This document shows, one piece after another, positions 14,497 through 14,977 of a DNA stretch of 14,977 bases; the stretch's first letter is position 1, and each line of letters starts with the position of its first letter. The notes beneath the pieces were generated by a model that did not search any database, was not told the origin of the DNA, and worked only from the letters and a program-made list of their open reading frames with translations. Made by a program: the position numbers and the translations under genes. The DNA is from RYN-433 sp036558265 (GTDB lineage: Bacteria; Planctomycetota; Phycisphaerae; Tepidisphaerales; Tepidisphaeraceae): positions 1 to 14,977 of the forward strand of contig DATBFY010000183.1 in NCBI GenBank assembly GCA_036558265.1, given 5' to 3'.

Positions 14497-14977
14497 ATGG
14501 CTTCCCACACGCTCGCACCCTTTCCCCAGGAACTCCTCGCCTCGAAGAAGCAGATCCGCGAGCAGGCCCGCTCGTACGGCTTGGACTTCTTCAACGTCAT
14601 CTTCGAGATGTGCGACTACGAGCAGATGAACCAGATCGCCGCCTACGGCGGGTTCCCGCAGCGCTACCCGCACTGGCGCTTCGGCATGGAGTACGAGCGC
14701 CTGCGCAAGCAGCACTTCTACGGCCTGGGGCGCATCTACGAGATGGTCATCAACAACGACCCGTGCTACGCCTACCTGCAGGAGAGCAACGCGCTGGTCG
14801 ATCAGAAGCTGGTGATCGCCCACGTCTACGGCCACGCCGACTTCTTCAAGAACAACTACTGGTTCAGCCGGACCAACCGGAAGATGATGGACGAGATGGC
14901 CAACCACTCGACCCGCTTCCGCAAGCACATCGAGAAGCACGGCTACGACACCGTCGAGAAGTTCGCCGACATCTGTC
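14497..14977 (+). CDS. spoVR: SpoVR family protein (3' end outside window)
   Basis: 160 residues visible, frame open to the window edge; complete family members have around 450-520 residues. Characteristic stretches: SYGLDFFNVIFEMCDYEQMNQIAAYGGFP (split over 26-54), QRYPHWRFGMEYERLRKQHFYGLGRIYEMVINNDP (55-89) and QKLVIAHVYGHADFFKNNYWF (103-123), with the conserved HVYGH pair of His. SpoVR was named for a spore cortex role in Bacillus; homologues outside spore formers (E. coli YcgB) are starvation/stress regulon members. It is the usual third partner of PrkA and YeaH/YhbH. The start ATG 14497 is supported by the AGAGGTGA ribosome site. It is separated from yeaH by four small genes, an unusually long gap for this module. 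Confidence 0.95.
   Translation, partial: MASHTLAPFPQELLASKKQIREQARSYGLDFFNVIFEMCDYEQMNQIAAYGGFPQRYPHWRFGMEYERLRKQHFYGLGRIYEMVINNDPCYAYLQESNALVDQKLVIAHVYGHADFFKNNYWFSRTNRKMMDEMANHSTRFRKHIEKHGYDTVEKFADIC

Overview
The window is GC-rich and reads as a chromosomal segment of a member of the Planctomycetota; the class cannot be fixed from it. Three things point there. A haem-binding planctomycetal cytochrome domain is fused to DUF1549 at the left edge. A secreted leucine-rich-repeat protein sits next to it. A large RTX-repeat protein carries an 'EALEVRRMLSA' box like the planctomycetal LEPR-XLL motif.

Left part (1-5852): a PSCyt1/DUF1549 gene running off the edge follows an LRR protein with two YHS-type cysteine modules (966-2132), both on the minus strand. 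Divergent from them is an Amt-family ammonium transporter (2318-3520). It converges on a minus-strand group: an alpha-helical protein of unknown function, a Trm112-like protein translationally coupled to it (ATGA overlap), the fluoride channel crcB, and a tandem DUF190 (PII-like) protein. The Amt and DUF190 genes end within 4 bp of each other at a perfect 9-bp hairpin.

Middle (5902-9322): one minus-strand gene encodes a 723-residue protein with an RTX/parallel-beta-roll N-terminal half and a C-terminal calpain-type (C2) cysteine protease with an intact Cys/His/Asn triad. It has a strong ribosome binding site and a convincing intrinsic terminator. Upstream of it lie about 1.16 kb without a credible gene, holding a 7-bp palindrome, an isolated TATAAT and a 9-bp REP-like hairpin.

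Right part (9323-14977, all plus strand): the PrkA - YeaH/YhbH (DUF444) - SpoVR stress/sporulation-associated module, spread out by five small genes: a two-helix membrane protein between prkA and yeaH, then an acyl-carrier-protein-like ORF whose halves are in permuted order, a Uma2-type PD-(D/E)XK nuclease-like protein, a DUF2185/Imm33-like protein and a second two-helix membrane protein before spoVR, which runs off the right edge. Three spacers of this region carry different short degenerate repeats. The most unusual items are the permuted ACP-like gene, the RTX-calpain architecture and the extra genes inside the PrkA-YeaH-SpoVR module. No tRNA, rRNA, CRISPR array or transposase was seen.
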